From Nitrospira sp. (lineage in GTDB: Bacteria > Nitrospirota > Nitrospiria > Nitrospirales > Nitrospiraceae): a DNA stretch of 64,000 nt. This document shows, one piece after another, positions 33,813 through 42,087 of the stretch. Numbering within the stretch: the stretch's first letter is position 1; every line of letters begins with the position of its first letter. Where the stretch lies: the NCBI GenBank assembly GCA_030653545.1, contig JAURZE010000028.1, forward strand, positions 232,417-296,416, written 5' to 3'. The position numbers and the translations under genes are program-made. The notes under the pieces are model-generated. The model ran no database searches, was not told where the DNA came from, and worked only from the letters and a program-made list of their open reading frames with translations.

Positions 33813-35516
33813 ATGGCCATTCCTTCCAGAGAGCATCTTGCCGAGACGTACGACGCATTGATCCGCGATGCGAGGGAATCGGTCGTTCGCAATCAAGTTG
33901 TGGAGAGACTGTGGTCCAAAGATCATCGGCTGTGGAAGCCTGATCCCGCTGAAATTGCCAATCGGCTGGGGTGGCTGACCTTGCCCGACGGCATGCTTGC
34001 GCACGTGCAGGCGTTGAAAATAGTGGCTGTCACGGCGAGGAAAGAGAGCATCAGGGATATCGTCCTGCTCGGCATGGGCGGCAGCAGCCTCGGCCCCGAA
34101 GTCTTTCGTGCATCGTTCGGTTCAAAGAAGGGGGCCCCGCGCCTCTGGGTACTCGACTCGACCGTGCCGGGATGGGTTCGTCTGGTGACCAAATCGATTC
34201 ATCCTGCCCGCACGCTCTTTCTCGTGGCCAGCAAGTCGGGTGGGACAATCGAGGTCATGTCGCTCTTCGCCCACTTCTGGAAGCTTGTAGCGGGAGCGAA
34301 GGGCAATCGCGGAGGACAGCAGTTCATTGCTATCACCGATCCAGGCACCGGTCTCGAGACCATGGCGCGTGAACACGGCTTTCGGCAAATTTTCAGCAAT
34401 CCGTCTGATATCGGGGGACGCTATTCCGTCCTCTCATTGTTTGGATTAGTCCCGGCGGCATTGATGGGCCTGGATATTTCTCGATTATTGGAGCGCGCTG
34501 GGAAGATGGCCGACCGCTGTCGCGAGAGTCGTGTGATAGAAGACAACCCGGGTGCCTACCTTGGATTGGCGATGGGGGCGCTCGCCAAAGCCGGGAGGGA
34601 CAAGGTGACCATTCTCGCGTCCTCCCCCATCGATACCTTTGGCTTGTGGGCCGAGCAATTAATAGCTGAGAGTACCGGCAAAGAAACCAAGGGGATTGTC
34701 CCGGTCGCGCAGGAGCCGGTGCTTGCACCGGGGATGTATGGATCCGATCGATTGTTCATTTATCTCAGGCTGAAGGGCGCAACAAACGAGGCCTTGGATC
34801 GTCAGGTGGGGGCCCTCGCGCGCGCGGGCCATCCCGTTCTCACGTTTGCGCTTCGTGATCCGTATGATCTCGGTGCTGAATTTTTCCGTTGGGAATATGC
34901 GACCGCTGTTGCAGGCCATGTTCTCGGTATCCAGCCGTTCGATCAGCCGAATGTACAGGAGAGTAAAGACAATACCAGGCGAGTGCTCGATGGCTATCAG
35001 GCCACCGGCCGGCTGCCTGAAACTACGGTGAGTAGTCCGCGTGAAGCGGCTGCCGGGCTGGCTAGCCACCTCCCCGCCGGTTCCTATGTCGCCATCTTGG
35101 CGTATACGACGCCCTCAAAGCCTCTCGAAGCCGCGATCCGTCGTCTGAGGAAGGCCTTGGTGCAGCAGCATCATGTCACGACAACGTTCGGGTACGGCCC
35201 CCGCTACTTGCATTCGACCGGACAGTTGCACAAAGGCGGACCGGCGAGCGGCGTCTTTCTGGAGCTCGTCGATCGTATGACGCCGGATCTCCCGATTCCG
35301 GCGCAAACTTTTTCATTCGGCACTTTGGCAAAGGCCCAGGCGACCGGCGATCTTGAATCGTTGCAGGCTCACGGCCGTCCCGCAATTCGGGTCATGCTTG
35401 GGGCCAACCCGGTAGCCACAGTCAACGCCATAGTCAGCCGGCTCTGCCCTGTTCCGCGACGGCCACGTCGGAAAGCCATCTCGGTGGAACGGCATGCGAG
35501 CCGTCGTCATCGGTAA
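33813..35516 (+). CDS. pgi: Glucose-6-phosphate isomerase
   Basis: Interconverts glucose-6-phosphate and fructose-6-phosphate. The 567-aa protein has the sugar-isomerase fold: DIVLLGMGGSSLGPEVFRAS, then LFLVASKSGGTIEVMSLFAH (phosphate-binding serines), GGRYSVLSLFGLVPAALMGL, and a C-terminal second SIS lobe with histidine STGQLHKGGP. The GMGGSSLGPEV and LDSTVPGWV pattern is the type seen in the Pgi half of bifunctional transaldolase/Pgi proteins, but no transaldolase domain is attached here. AAGGAGAG ribosome site. First of a sugar-phosphate operon. Confidence 0.93.
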   Translation: MAIPSREHLAETYDALIRDARESVVRNQVVERLWSKDHRLWKPDPAEIANRLGWLTLPDGMLAHVQALKIVAVTARKESIRDIVLLGMGGSSLGPEVFRASFGSKKGAPRLWVLDSTVPGWVRLVTKSIHPARTLFLVASKSGGTIEVMSLFAHFWKLVAGAKGNRGGQQFIAITDPGTGLETMAREHGFRQIFSNPSDIGGRYSVLSLFGLVPAALMGLDISRLLERAGKMADRCRESRVIEDNPGAYLGLAMGALAKAGRDKVTILASSPIDTFGLWAEQLIAESTGKETKGIVPVAQEPVLAPGMYGSDRLFIYLRLKGATNEALDRQVGALARAGHPVLTFALRDPYDLGAEFFRWEYATAVAGHVLGIQPFDQPNVQESKDNTRRVLDGYQATGRLPETTVSSPREAAAGLASHLPAGSYVAILAYTTPSKPLEAAIRRLRKALVQQHHVTTTFGYGPRYLHSTGQLHKGGPASGVFLELVDRMTPDLPIPAQTFSFGTLAKAQATGDLESLQAHGRPAIRVMLGANPVATVNAIVSRLCPVPRRPRRKAISVERHASRRHR

Positions 35517-36270
35517 CATGTCGTCTTCTCCCGATATTCTGGTGTGTCAGCCTGGTCAGGGTTGGCTCGACCAGGCGTGCGGCCTCTTCCGAGACATCAC
35601 CGATCAGGCCGTTCAGTCACAGGGTTCTTGTGTCGTTGCTCTTTCCGGAGGATCGACTCCCCGAGCACTCTATGGAGCGCTGACGTCGCCTGAATGGAAA
35701 ACTCAATGTCAGTGGGATCGAATGATCTTTCTGTTCGGCGATGAGCGCGGCGTCCCACCCGATCACCCCGACAGCAACTATGGACTCGCCCTGGAGGCAT
35801 TGTTTCGCCCGTTGGGGATCGGATCGTCACAGGTCCATCGAATGAAAGGCGAATCCGCAGACCTCAGATTGGCCGCGGCGGATTATGAGCGGACGGTCAG
35901 GGCCCTCACGCATAGTCCCTCACCGGCGATACCCCGTTTGGACCTGGTTCTTCTCGGTTTGGGCGAGGATGGTCATACGGCATCGCTCTTTCCAGGGACG
36001 CCCGCCTTGTCAGAGGCGAATCATCTGGTCACGGTCGGGCTATCGCCGAAAGGGATTCCTTCTCGTTTGACCCTGACCCTAGGTGTGATCAACCGGGCGA
36101 CTGTGGTACTGTTCCTCGTGACCGGCGCCGGGAAGGCGGAGACGGTTCGTGCGGTGCTCCAGTCGCAAACCCAGGCGGAGCGGGCACTGCCGGCGGCTCA
36201 GGTAAAGCCGGACAGCGGACGGCTTCTGTGGTTGCTCGATGAATCCGCGGCGGCCGCTCTCATGCGATAA
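35494..36270 (+). CDS. pgl: 6-phosphogluconolactonase
   Basis: Hydrolyses 6-phosphogluconolactone in the oxidative pentose phosphate pathway. The 258-aa protein has the NagB/Pgl fold: VVALSGGSTPRALYGAL, FLFGDERGVPPDHPDSNYGL, and LVLLGLGEDGHTASLFPGTP, all diagnostic. The ATG at 35494 (GGTGGA upstream) overlaps pgi by 23 bases; another at 35518 begins just after the pgi stop and is also plausible. No zwf or gnd gene is in the window. Confidence 0.94.
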   Translation: MRAVVIGNMSSSPDILVCQPGQGWLDQACGLFRDITDQAVQSQGSCVVALSGGSTPRALYGALTSPEWKTQCQWDRMIFLFGDERGVPPDHPDSNYGLALEALFRPLGIGSSQVHRMKGESADLRLAAADYERTVRALTHSPSPAIPRLDLVLLGLGEDGHTASLFPGTPALSEANHLVTVGLSPKGIPSRLTLTLGVINRATVVLFLVTGAGKAETVRAVLQSQTQAERALPAAQVKPDSGRLLWLLDESAAAALMR

Positions 36271-36291
36271 GACAGACGAGAAGGACTGACG

Positions 36292-37365
36292 ATGATTCTG
36301 GCAGGCGATATTGGTGGAACCAAGACGAATCTAGCCCTCTATGATTGGCCCGCCGAGCGGGTGGAACCGGTGAGGCTCGAGACCTTTCATAGTGCCGACT
36401 ACAAATCACTCGAGGAGATTCTGGAAGAATTTCTCACACCGCCGAAGCCGCCGATGCTGTTGGACGATATCGAAGTCGCGGCGTCCAGTGCGGAAGAGAC
36501 GGAGGTGGAATCCCTTCCGGAAGAACCCATCAAGCTCACTGCGGCCTGCTTTGGGGTTGCCGGCCCGGTGATCGAAAATCATTCCCGGACGACCAACTTG
36601 CCGTGGGTGGTGGATGGGGCGGCGATAGCCAAACGATTCGATATTCCCCGCGTGCAACTGCTCAACGATCTTGAGGCGACCGCCTACGGGATCCTACTCT
36701 TACGGCCTGATGAACTGGAGGTGCTCAATCCCGGCAATCCTCCGAAAAAACGCCAGGCGCTGGCGCTCATTGCGGCCGGGACCGGGCTCGGCGAGGCGAT
36801 TCTCTTCTGGGACGGCAAGTCCTATCGTCCGATGCCGTCGGAAGGCGGCCATGCCGACTTCGCTCCGAACAACGACTACGAGATCGAACTGCTGCGCTAC
36901 CTGCGCAGCCAATTCCTCCACGTCAGTTATGAGCGAATTCTTTCAGGCCCCGGGCTGAATGCGATCTACGAATATGTTCGTGACACGAAAAAGAATGAAC
37001 CGACGTGGCTTGCAGAAAAAATTAAAGCCGGTGATCCGGCTGCCGAAATTGCCGAGGCTGGCCTGAAGGGCCAGGCCGACATTGCCAAGCAGACGTTAGA
37101 TTTGTTTGCTTCTATCTACGGCGCGGAAGCTGGCAATCTGGCGCTCAAAGCGTTATCGCTCGACGGTGTGTATGTGGCCGGTGGGATGGCCCCGAAGCTG
37201 ATCAAAAAGCTCCAGGATGGCACATTCATGAAAGCCTTTATCAACAAAGGCCGGTACAAGCGCTTGCTGAGCAACATGCCGGTAAAAGTTGTGATGAACC
37301 AACAGACTGCCCTGCTTGGCGCCGCATCAGTCGCCGCCGCGCTATCTCAGGGGCCGACGCCATGA
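36292..37365 (+). CDS. glk: Glucokinase
   Basis: ATP-dependent phosphorylation of glucose. The 357-aa protein begins MILAGDIGGTKTNLALYDW (phosphate 1 motif), has ACFGVAGPVIENHSRTTNLP and VQLLNDLEATAYGIL (catalytic Asp), LIAAGTGLGEAIL (phosphate 2), and SEGGHADFAP, matching the proteobacterial-type glucokinase family rather than ROK kinases. An acidic insert after EVAASSAEETEVESLPEEP is slightly unusual. Overlaps rpiA by 4 bases. Confidence 0.95.
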   Translation: MILAGDIGGTKTNLALYDWPAERVEPVRLETFHSADYKSLEEILEEFLTPPKPPMLLDDIEVAASSAEETEVESLPEEPIKLTAACFGVAGPVIENHSRTTNLPWVVDGAAIAKRFDIPRVQLLNDLEATAYGILLLRPDELEVLNPGNPPKKRQALALIAAGTGLGEAILFWDGKSYRPMPSEGGHADFAPNNDYEIELLRYLRSQFLHVSYERILSGPGLNAIYEYVRDTKKNEPTWLAEKIKAGDPAAEIAEAGLKGQADIAKQTLDLFASIYGAEAGNLALKALSLDGVYVAGGMAPKLIKKLQDGTFMKAFINKGRYKRLLSNMPVKVVMNQQTALLGAASVAAALSQGPTP

Positions 37366-38063
37366 CTACGCACTTAGATCTCGATCGACTGAAGAAAGCC
37401 GCGGCATTGGAAGCCGTCGAGTTCGTTCGCGACGGGATGATCGTGGGGCTCGGGACCGGTTCAACAGCTAAGCATATGGTTATCGCGCTTGGTGAAAAGG
37501 TTCGAGCTGGAATGAGGCTGCGCGGGGTTCCCACATCGCATGAAACCGCGGCGCTGGCCAAAGAGGCGGGCATCATCTTGATCGATACCGACAACCGTTG
37601 GGAGATCGATGTGGCGATCGATGGCGCCGATCAAGTTGATCCAGGTTTCAACCTGATCAAGGGCGGCGGAGGCGCTCTCCTGAAGGAAAAGATTGTGGCG
37701 GCTTCGGCCAAGCAGTTCATTGTGTTGGTGGATTACACGAAGCAAGTCCCCGTGCTGGGAGGATCATTCCCCCTCCCGATCGAAATCATTCCATTTGGTT
37801 GGGGGAGTACGGCACGTGAGATCGAGTCCTTGACCAAAAGTCGAGTGGTACTCAGGGAGAAAAACGGAGCCCCGTTCAGGACCGAAGCAGGGAATCTGAT
37901 CGTGGATGTGCATATTGCGCGGATCCACCATCCGAAGGATCTAGAAATAGCATTGAACCAGATTCCTGGAGTTGTGGAAACCGGTCTGTTCATCGGTCGA
38001 ACGAGTATATTGATCGTCGGTTCCCCTCACGGAGTCGACATTCACCATGCGCCGGAGCAATGA
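37362..38063 (+). CDS. rpiA: Ribose-5-phosphate isomerase A
   Basis: Interconverts ribose-5-phosphate and ribulose-5-phosphate in the pentose phosphate pathway. The 233-aa enzyme has the RpiA motifs GLGTGSTAKHMVIALGEKV, VAIDGADQVDPGFNLIKGGG with the catalytic Asp pair, and LLKEKIVAASAKQFIVLVD. Normal length. Start overlaps glk stop (ATGA); stop overlaps the next ATG, so translation is coupled along the whole group. Confidence 0.97.
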   Translation: MTTHLDLDRLKKAAALEAVEFVRDGMIVGLGTGSTAKHMVIALGEKVRAGMRLRGVPTSHETAALAKEAGIILIDTDNRWEIDVAIDGADQVDPGFNLIKGGGGALLKEKIVAASAKQFIVLVDYTKQVPVLGGSFPLPIEIIPFGWGSTAREIESLTKSRVVLREKNGAPFRTEAGNLIVDVHIARIHHPKDLEIALNQIPGVVETGLFIGRTSILIVGSPHGVDIHHAPEQ

Positions 38064-40804
38064 GTGAATCCGTCGGCAGGCGTCATCTGTTCACGACGTT
38101 GGCTGGACGAGCCCGTGCGCTGCTGGTCCTTCCACTAGCTCCTCTCCTTCTCTCGGCCATCCGTCCGGCCGTTGCAGCAACCACGACGACACGACCGAAA
38201 GGCGAAGACATGAACATCGATGATGCTTCCGGCAGTCTGGATCCCTATCGTTTACCCAGGCACGTTGTGCCGCATCGCTACGATTTACGGTTGGAGCCGG
38301 ATCTTCACTCCGCGACCTTTTCAGGCGTCGCCGTCGTCACAGTCACGGTCGCACAATCGACCAGCACCGTCATTCTGAACGCGGTCGATCTCACGATATC
38401 ATCGGCGACGCTCGAAGGGACGGCCGGCGGTCGGCTTGATGCAACGGTCGAGGTCGATTCGGCGATGCAGCGGTGCCGGCTGACGTTTCCTCGTCCCCTT
38501 GCCGTGGGAGAGTCGCAGCTGACGCTGGTGTTTCAAGGAACGTTGAACGACCACCTGCGCGGCTTCTATCGCAGTACGTATAAAGATCAGTCCGGCGCGA
38601 CCCACACTATGGCGGCCACACAGTTTGAAGCGACCGATGCACGACGAGCCTTCCCTTGCTGGGATGAGCCTGACTTCAAAGCTGTTTTCGCCACAACTCT
38701 GGTCATCGATCCGAGTCTCACAGCGGTTTCGAACACCTCCGTCGCGTCCGACTCGGTTCAATCCGGCAAAAGAGTCATGCGGTTTGCCGACAGTATGAAG
38801 ATGTCCACCTATCTCGTCGCCTTCATTGTCGGGCAACTCGAAGCGACCAAGGCGATGTACATCGGCAACACTCCACTGCGCCTCTGGACCGTTCCTGGGA
38901 AACAGCCTCTCACGCGGTTCGGGCATGAAATCGCTGCGGCTTCGCTGACGTTCTTTGAAGACTACTACGGGATCCCCTATCCGGGAGATAAGCTCGATCT
39001 TCTCGCCATTCCAGACTTCGCTTCCGGGGCGATGGAAAACCTGGGCGCCATTACATTTCGGGAAACCGCTTTACTTGTGGATGAGCGGTCCGGCACGCAT
39101 GCGGAGCGGGAGCGGGTGGCTGACGTCGTCGCCCATGAGAACGCCCATATGTGGTTCGGTGATCTCGTCACCATGTCCTGGTGGAACGGGCTCTGGCTGA
39201 ACGAAGCCTTCGCCACGTTTATGGAAATGCTGGCGGTGGATGCCTGGAAGCCCGAGTGGAAACGCTGGGACGCGTTCGGTGTCTCGCGAGCCGCGGCCTT
39301 CTCCGTGGACGGCCTGCTGAGCACGCGTCCGATCGAGTATCCCGTTCGCGCTCCCAAAGATGCCGATGCCATGTTCGACGTGCTGACCTACGAAAAAGGG
39401 GCCTCCGTCCTTCGCATGCTTGAGCAGCATATCGGGCCGGCTGTCTTTCGCGAGGGCGTGCGTCAGTATCTCCGCGCCCATGCATACGGCAATGCTGACA
39501 CCAATGATCTGTGGGTGGCATTGGGACAGGCGGCGAAGCAGGCGGTTCCCGAACTCATGGACGGCTGGATTTTTCAGCCGGGCTATCCCCTCGTGACGGT
39601 GCGCCAGCGGAGCGAGACGGAACTCGTGCTCTCTCAGCAGCGATTTACCTACCTCGCATCTCCGGAATCGACCGAACAGCGATGGCAGATTCCCGTGCCG
39701 CTCCGGATCACCTCCGGCGGCATCACCGAACATCGCCGGCTGCTCTTGACCGATCGCGAGATGCACGTGAGCCTTCCGAAAGGAGTCCAGCATCTGTTCG
39801 CGAACGAAGCCGGGCACGGATTCTATCGAGTGCGATACGAATCTCCATTGCTTCAGCGGATCCTGGAAGCCGGAGTCGATCGCCTCGCGCCGAGCGAGCG
39901 GTTCAATTTGGTCAGCGATGTTTGGGCGACGACGGTCTCAGGGCTCACTCCATTGTCCGATTATTTGTACCTGACCAGCCGCTTCACAGGTGAGCGGGAT
40001 AAGAATGTGTGGGCCGTCATCCTCGACTCATTGTCATTCTTGAACCGCGTCATCGCGGCTGAAGACCGGCCAGTCCTGGAAGCCTTCGTTCGTGCGCGTC
40101 TTCTGCCTGCCGTGACAGAACTCACCTGGCAGCCGAAGCCTGGCGAGGACGAATTGGTCAAGCAGTTGCGAGGGGAGCTCATCGGCGCATTGGGAAAACT
40201 CGGCAACGACCCGGCTACTCACGCGCAAGCAGCGGAGCAGTACCGGTTGTACAGCACAGATCCTTCGCGAGTTGACCCGAATATCGTCCCTGCGCTCGTC
40301 TCCATCCTGGCCCACACCGGTGACGAGGTGCGCTACACCGAGTTTTTCGATCGCTCACGAAGTGCCACGACGCCGCAAGAGGAGCGGCGGTATCTCTTTG
40401 CGCTCGCGGCCTTTCAAGTCCCGGCGTTGCTTGCGCGTACCCTCGCCCGTACGATCAACGGTGAGATTCGGATTCAGGATGCGCCGTTTGTGGTTAGTGC
40501 TGTGTTGGGGAATGTGTATGGTCGTGAACAAGCCTGGGAATTTGTGAAAACAAACTGGGATCAGATGGACCGGCTTTTCCCCAAGCAAGGCCTCCGGCGT
40601 ATGTGCGGCGGTGTTGTCGCATTGGCCACTCCTGAACTTGAGCAGGACGTGCGCGAATTCTTTCATTCCCGCAAGATCGATCTGGGCGGAAAAACGCTGG
40701 ACCAATATCTGGAGCAGCTGCGGATCGCCGTGACCTTCCGCGAACGAGAGTGCGACGGATTGCAGACCTATCTCCGATCACAACAACCCGGAGCGGATTC
40801 ATGA
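38060..40804 (+). CDS. M1-family zinc aminopeptidase with N-terminal signal
   Basis: A 914-aa metallopeptidase removing N-terminal residues. The N-terminus has a hydrophobic segment (ALLVLPLAPLLLSAIRPAVA) preceded by arginines, likely an export signal. Catalytic features: GAMENLGAI near 321, zinc site H359-E-N-A-H363 with third ligand Glu382 (WLNEAF) at the canonical spacing of 18 residues, and a C-terminal ERAP1-like helical domain (about 560-905). The C-terminal segment KIDLGGKTLDQYLEQLRIAV is repeated in a remnant 600 bases downstream. Start overlaps rpiA by 4 bases; its presence in a sugar-phosphate group has no obvious functional reason. Confidence 0.93.
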   Translation: MSESVGRRHLFTTLAGRARALLVLPLAPLLLSAIRPAVAATTTTRPKGEDMNIDDASGSLDPYRLPRHVVPHRYDLRLEPDLHSATFSGVAVVTVTVAQSTSTVILNAVDLTISSATLEGTAGGRLDATVEVDSAMQRCRLTFPRPLAVGESQLTLVFQGTLNDHLRGFYRSTYKDQSGATHTMAATQFEATDARRAFPCWDEPDFKAVFATTLVIDPSLTAVSNTSVASDSVQSGKRVMRFADSMKMSTYLVAFIVGQLEATKAMYIGNTPLRLWTVPGKQPLTRFGHEIAAASLTFFEDYYGIPYPGDKLDLLAIPDFASGAMENLGAITFRETALLVDERSGTHAERERVADVVAHENAHMWFGDLVTMSWWNGLWLNEAFATFMEMLAVDAWKPEWKRWDAFGVSRAAAFSVDGLLSTRPIEYPVRAPKDADAMFDVLTYEKGASVLRMLEQHIGPAVFREGVRQYLRAHAYGNADTNDLWVALGQAAKQAVPELMDGWIFQPGYPLVTVRQRSETELVLSQQRFTYLASPESTEQRWQIPVPLRITSGGITEHRRLLLTDREMHVSLPKGVQHLFANEAGHGFYRVRYESPLLQRILEAGVDRLAPSERFNLVSDVWATTVSGLTPLSDYLYLTSRFTGERDKNVWAVILDSLSFLNRVIAAEDRPVLEAFVRARLLPAVTELTWQPKPGEDELVKQLRGELIGALGKLGNDPATHAQAAEQYRLYSTDPSRVDPNIVPALVSILAHTGDEVRYTEFFDRSRSATTPQEERRYLFALAAFQVPALLARTLARTINGEIRIQDAPFVVSAVLGNVYGREQAWEFVKTNWDQMDRLFPKQGLRRMCGGVVALATPELEQDVREFFHSRKIDLGGKTLDQYLEQLRIAVTFRERECDGLQTYLRSQQPGADS

Positions 40805-41169
40805 TCAAGCACATCGCCTTCACGGTGTACCCTGTCACGGACATGCCTCGGGCACGACGGTTTTATGAGGAGGTCCTCGGTCTTCGCCTGGCTCGCCGCG
40901 AGTCGCACGCGTTCGAATGGGTCGAATATGATCTTGATGGGGGGACGTTCGCCCTCACCAACTTGAAAGAAGGAGGAGCCCCCAGTGCCGATGCAGGCGG
41001 CAGCATCGCCTTCGAAGTGCAGAACGTCGATGACGTGATCGAACAGCTTCGAGCGAAGGGGGTGCGGGTGAAACTCGAACCGCTCTCCACACCTGTCTGC
41101 CGCCTCGCCGTGATTCTGGACTCCGAGGGCAACGCCCTTACCCTGCATCAGGTGACGCAACCCTGGTAG
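40801..41169 (+). CDS. VOC/glyoxalase-family protein
   Basis: A 122-aa vicinal-oxygen-chelate protein. It starts MIKHIAFTVYPVTDMPRARR and has FYEEVLGLRLARR in the first beta-alpha-beta unit, then SIAFEVQNVDDVIEQLRAKG and ILDSEGNALTLHQ in the second. His4, Glu and terminal Glu/His positions could bind metal. The substrate is unknown. The ATG overlaps the aminopeptidase stop (ATGA). An in-frame extension to 40750 is not used. Confidence 0.88.
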   Translation: MIKHIAFTVYPVTDMPRARRFYEEVLGLRLARRESHAFEWVEYDLDGGTFALTNLKEGGAPSADAGGSIAFEVQNVDDVIEQLRAKGVRVKLEPLSTPVCRLAVILDSEGNALTLHQVTQPW

Positions 41170-41216
41170 GACTTGCGGCAAATGTCCTTCTGGGTCTACG
41201 AAGGTGCTACCGCGGG

Positions 41217-41408
41217 TTGCGTCGCAGGTGGAGCGGTATCGTCGCCCCCGCCACTGCTGCTTTTGAGCAGGATGTGCGGGAGTTCTTCCTCTCCCGCAAG
41301 ATCGATCTGGGCGAAAAAACGCTGGACCAATATCTGGAGCAGCTGCGGATCGCCGTGACCTTCCGCGAACGAGAGCGTCGGAGCTTGCGCGAATTGTTGC
41401 ACTCCTGA
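41217..41408 (+). pseudogene. Remnant of a second M1 aminopeptidase, C-terminal end only
   Basis: This 63-codon frame (TTG start) reads WSGIVAPATAAFEQDVREFF, then LSRKIDLGEKTLDQYLEQLR, ending RERERRSLRELLHS. It matches the last 60 residues of the upstream aminopeptidase (CGGVVALATPELEQDVREFF onward). At DNA level 41292-41375 and 40667-40750 (84 bases) differ at one position, while the flanking parts are more diverged. It is a truncated paralog with no catalytic region. The flanking bases 41170-41216 and 41409-41553 hold nothing else recognisable. Confidence 0.85.
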
Positions 41409-41553
41409 TGTCACGCCGTTGGCCGAGCCGGTTCTTTAGGTTTGCGGCATCGGTGTGGTCACGCCTGTCACCTTGTACTTTTAGGGGGTAGCCGAAGGAG
41501 CGCACGCAAGCGTACGATAGTGACCACTCGTCACGGGACAGAAGGGTGGTTCC

Positions 41554-42054
41554 ATGAGGCTGGTGGCGTGCCCGTTCTGCGGTACCACAAAAACTCGACT
41601 CGCCGCCCGCCGGTCGTTCACGGACAGGCTCTTTGGTTATGTCACGGTCTATCCGTTTCGCTGTCAGCTGTGTGCCCGGCGGTTTCGTTCTTTCCTCGGA
41701 CGAGTTGCCTCCAATCCCCGTCGCAACTTCGATCGAGTGGCGGTCGATTTTCCCGTGTGGCTGAAGCCTCTCCATGCCTTGCCGCATCAGCTGGGGGAGG
41801 AAGGAATTATCCAGGACTTGTCGATTCGCGGCTGCCGGATTCGCTGTGAGCGTCCGGTGGTTCCGGGGACACGGGTGGTGCTAGAATTTCAGCACTCCAG
41901 CGTGTCTTTCCCCATCACGGTGGAGGAGGCGATTGTCCGGTTCTCGTCCCAAGGAGAACTCGGCCTGCGATTTACCCAATTGCATCGGCAGGACCAACGT
42001 CGTATCCGCAGCATTCTGGATCTCTGGTTGCCGGAGCCTGCCCTCCCCCGCTGA
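41554..42054 (+). CDS. PilZ-domain protein with N-terminal zinc ribbon
   Basis: A 166-aa protein. Residues 1-45 carry two Cys pairs, CPFCGTTKTR and FRCQLCARRFRSF, forming a small zinc ribbon. Residues about 58-160 form a PilZ domain: NFDRVAVDFPVWL replaces the usual RxxxR at its start (NPRRNFDR), followed by IIQDLSIRGCRIRCERPV with D-x-S-x-x-G. The motif is close to consensus, so c-di-GMP binding is plausible. The fusion is unusual and suggests nucleic-acid or protein docking through the ribbon. The ribosome site is weak (AGAAGGGTGG). Confidence 0.75.
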   Translation: MRLVACPFCGTTKTRLAARRSFTDRLFGYVTVYPFRCQLCARRFRSFLGRVASNPRRNFDRVAVDFPVWLKPLHALPHQLGEEGIIQDLSIRGCRIRCERPVVPGTRVVLEFQHSSVSFPITVEEAIVRFSSQGELGLRFTQLHRQDQRRIRSILDLWLPEPALPR

Positions 42055-42087
42055 GAGATCAGCCGACATCTTTAATACGTGCGCGAC

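Noticed and set aside
40768..41787. 339-codon minus-strand ORF across the VOC gene and aminopeptidase remnant
   Set aside because: Its internal repeat simply reflects the duplicated aminopeptidase end on the plus strand; no protein family is visible.
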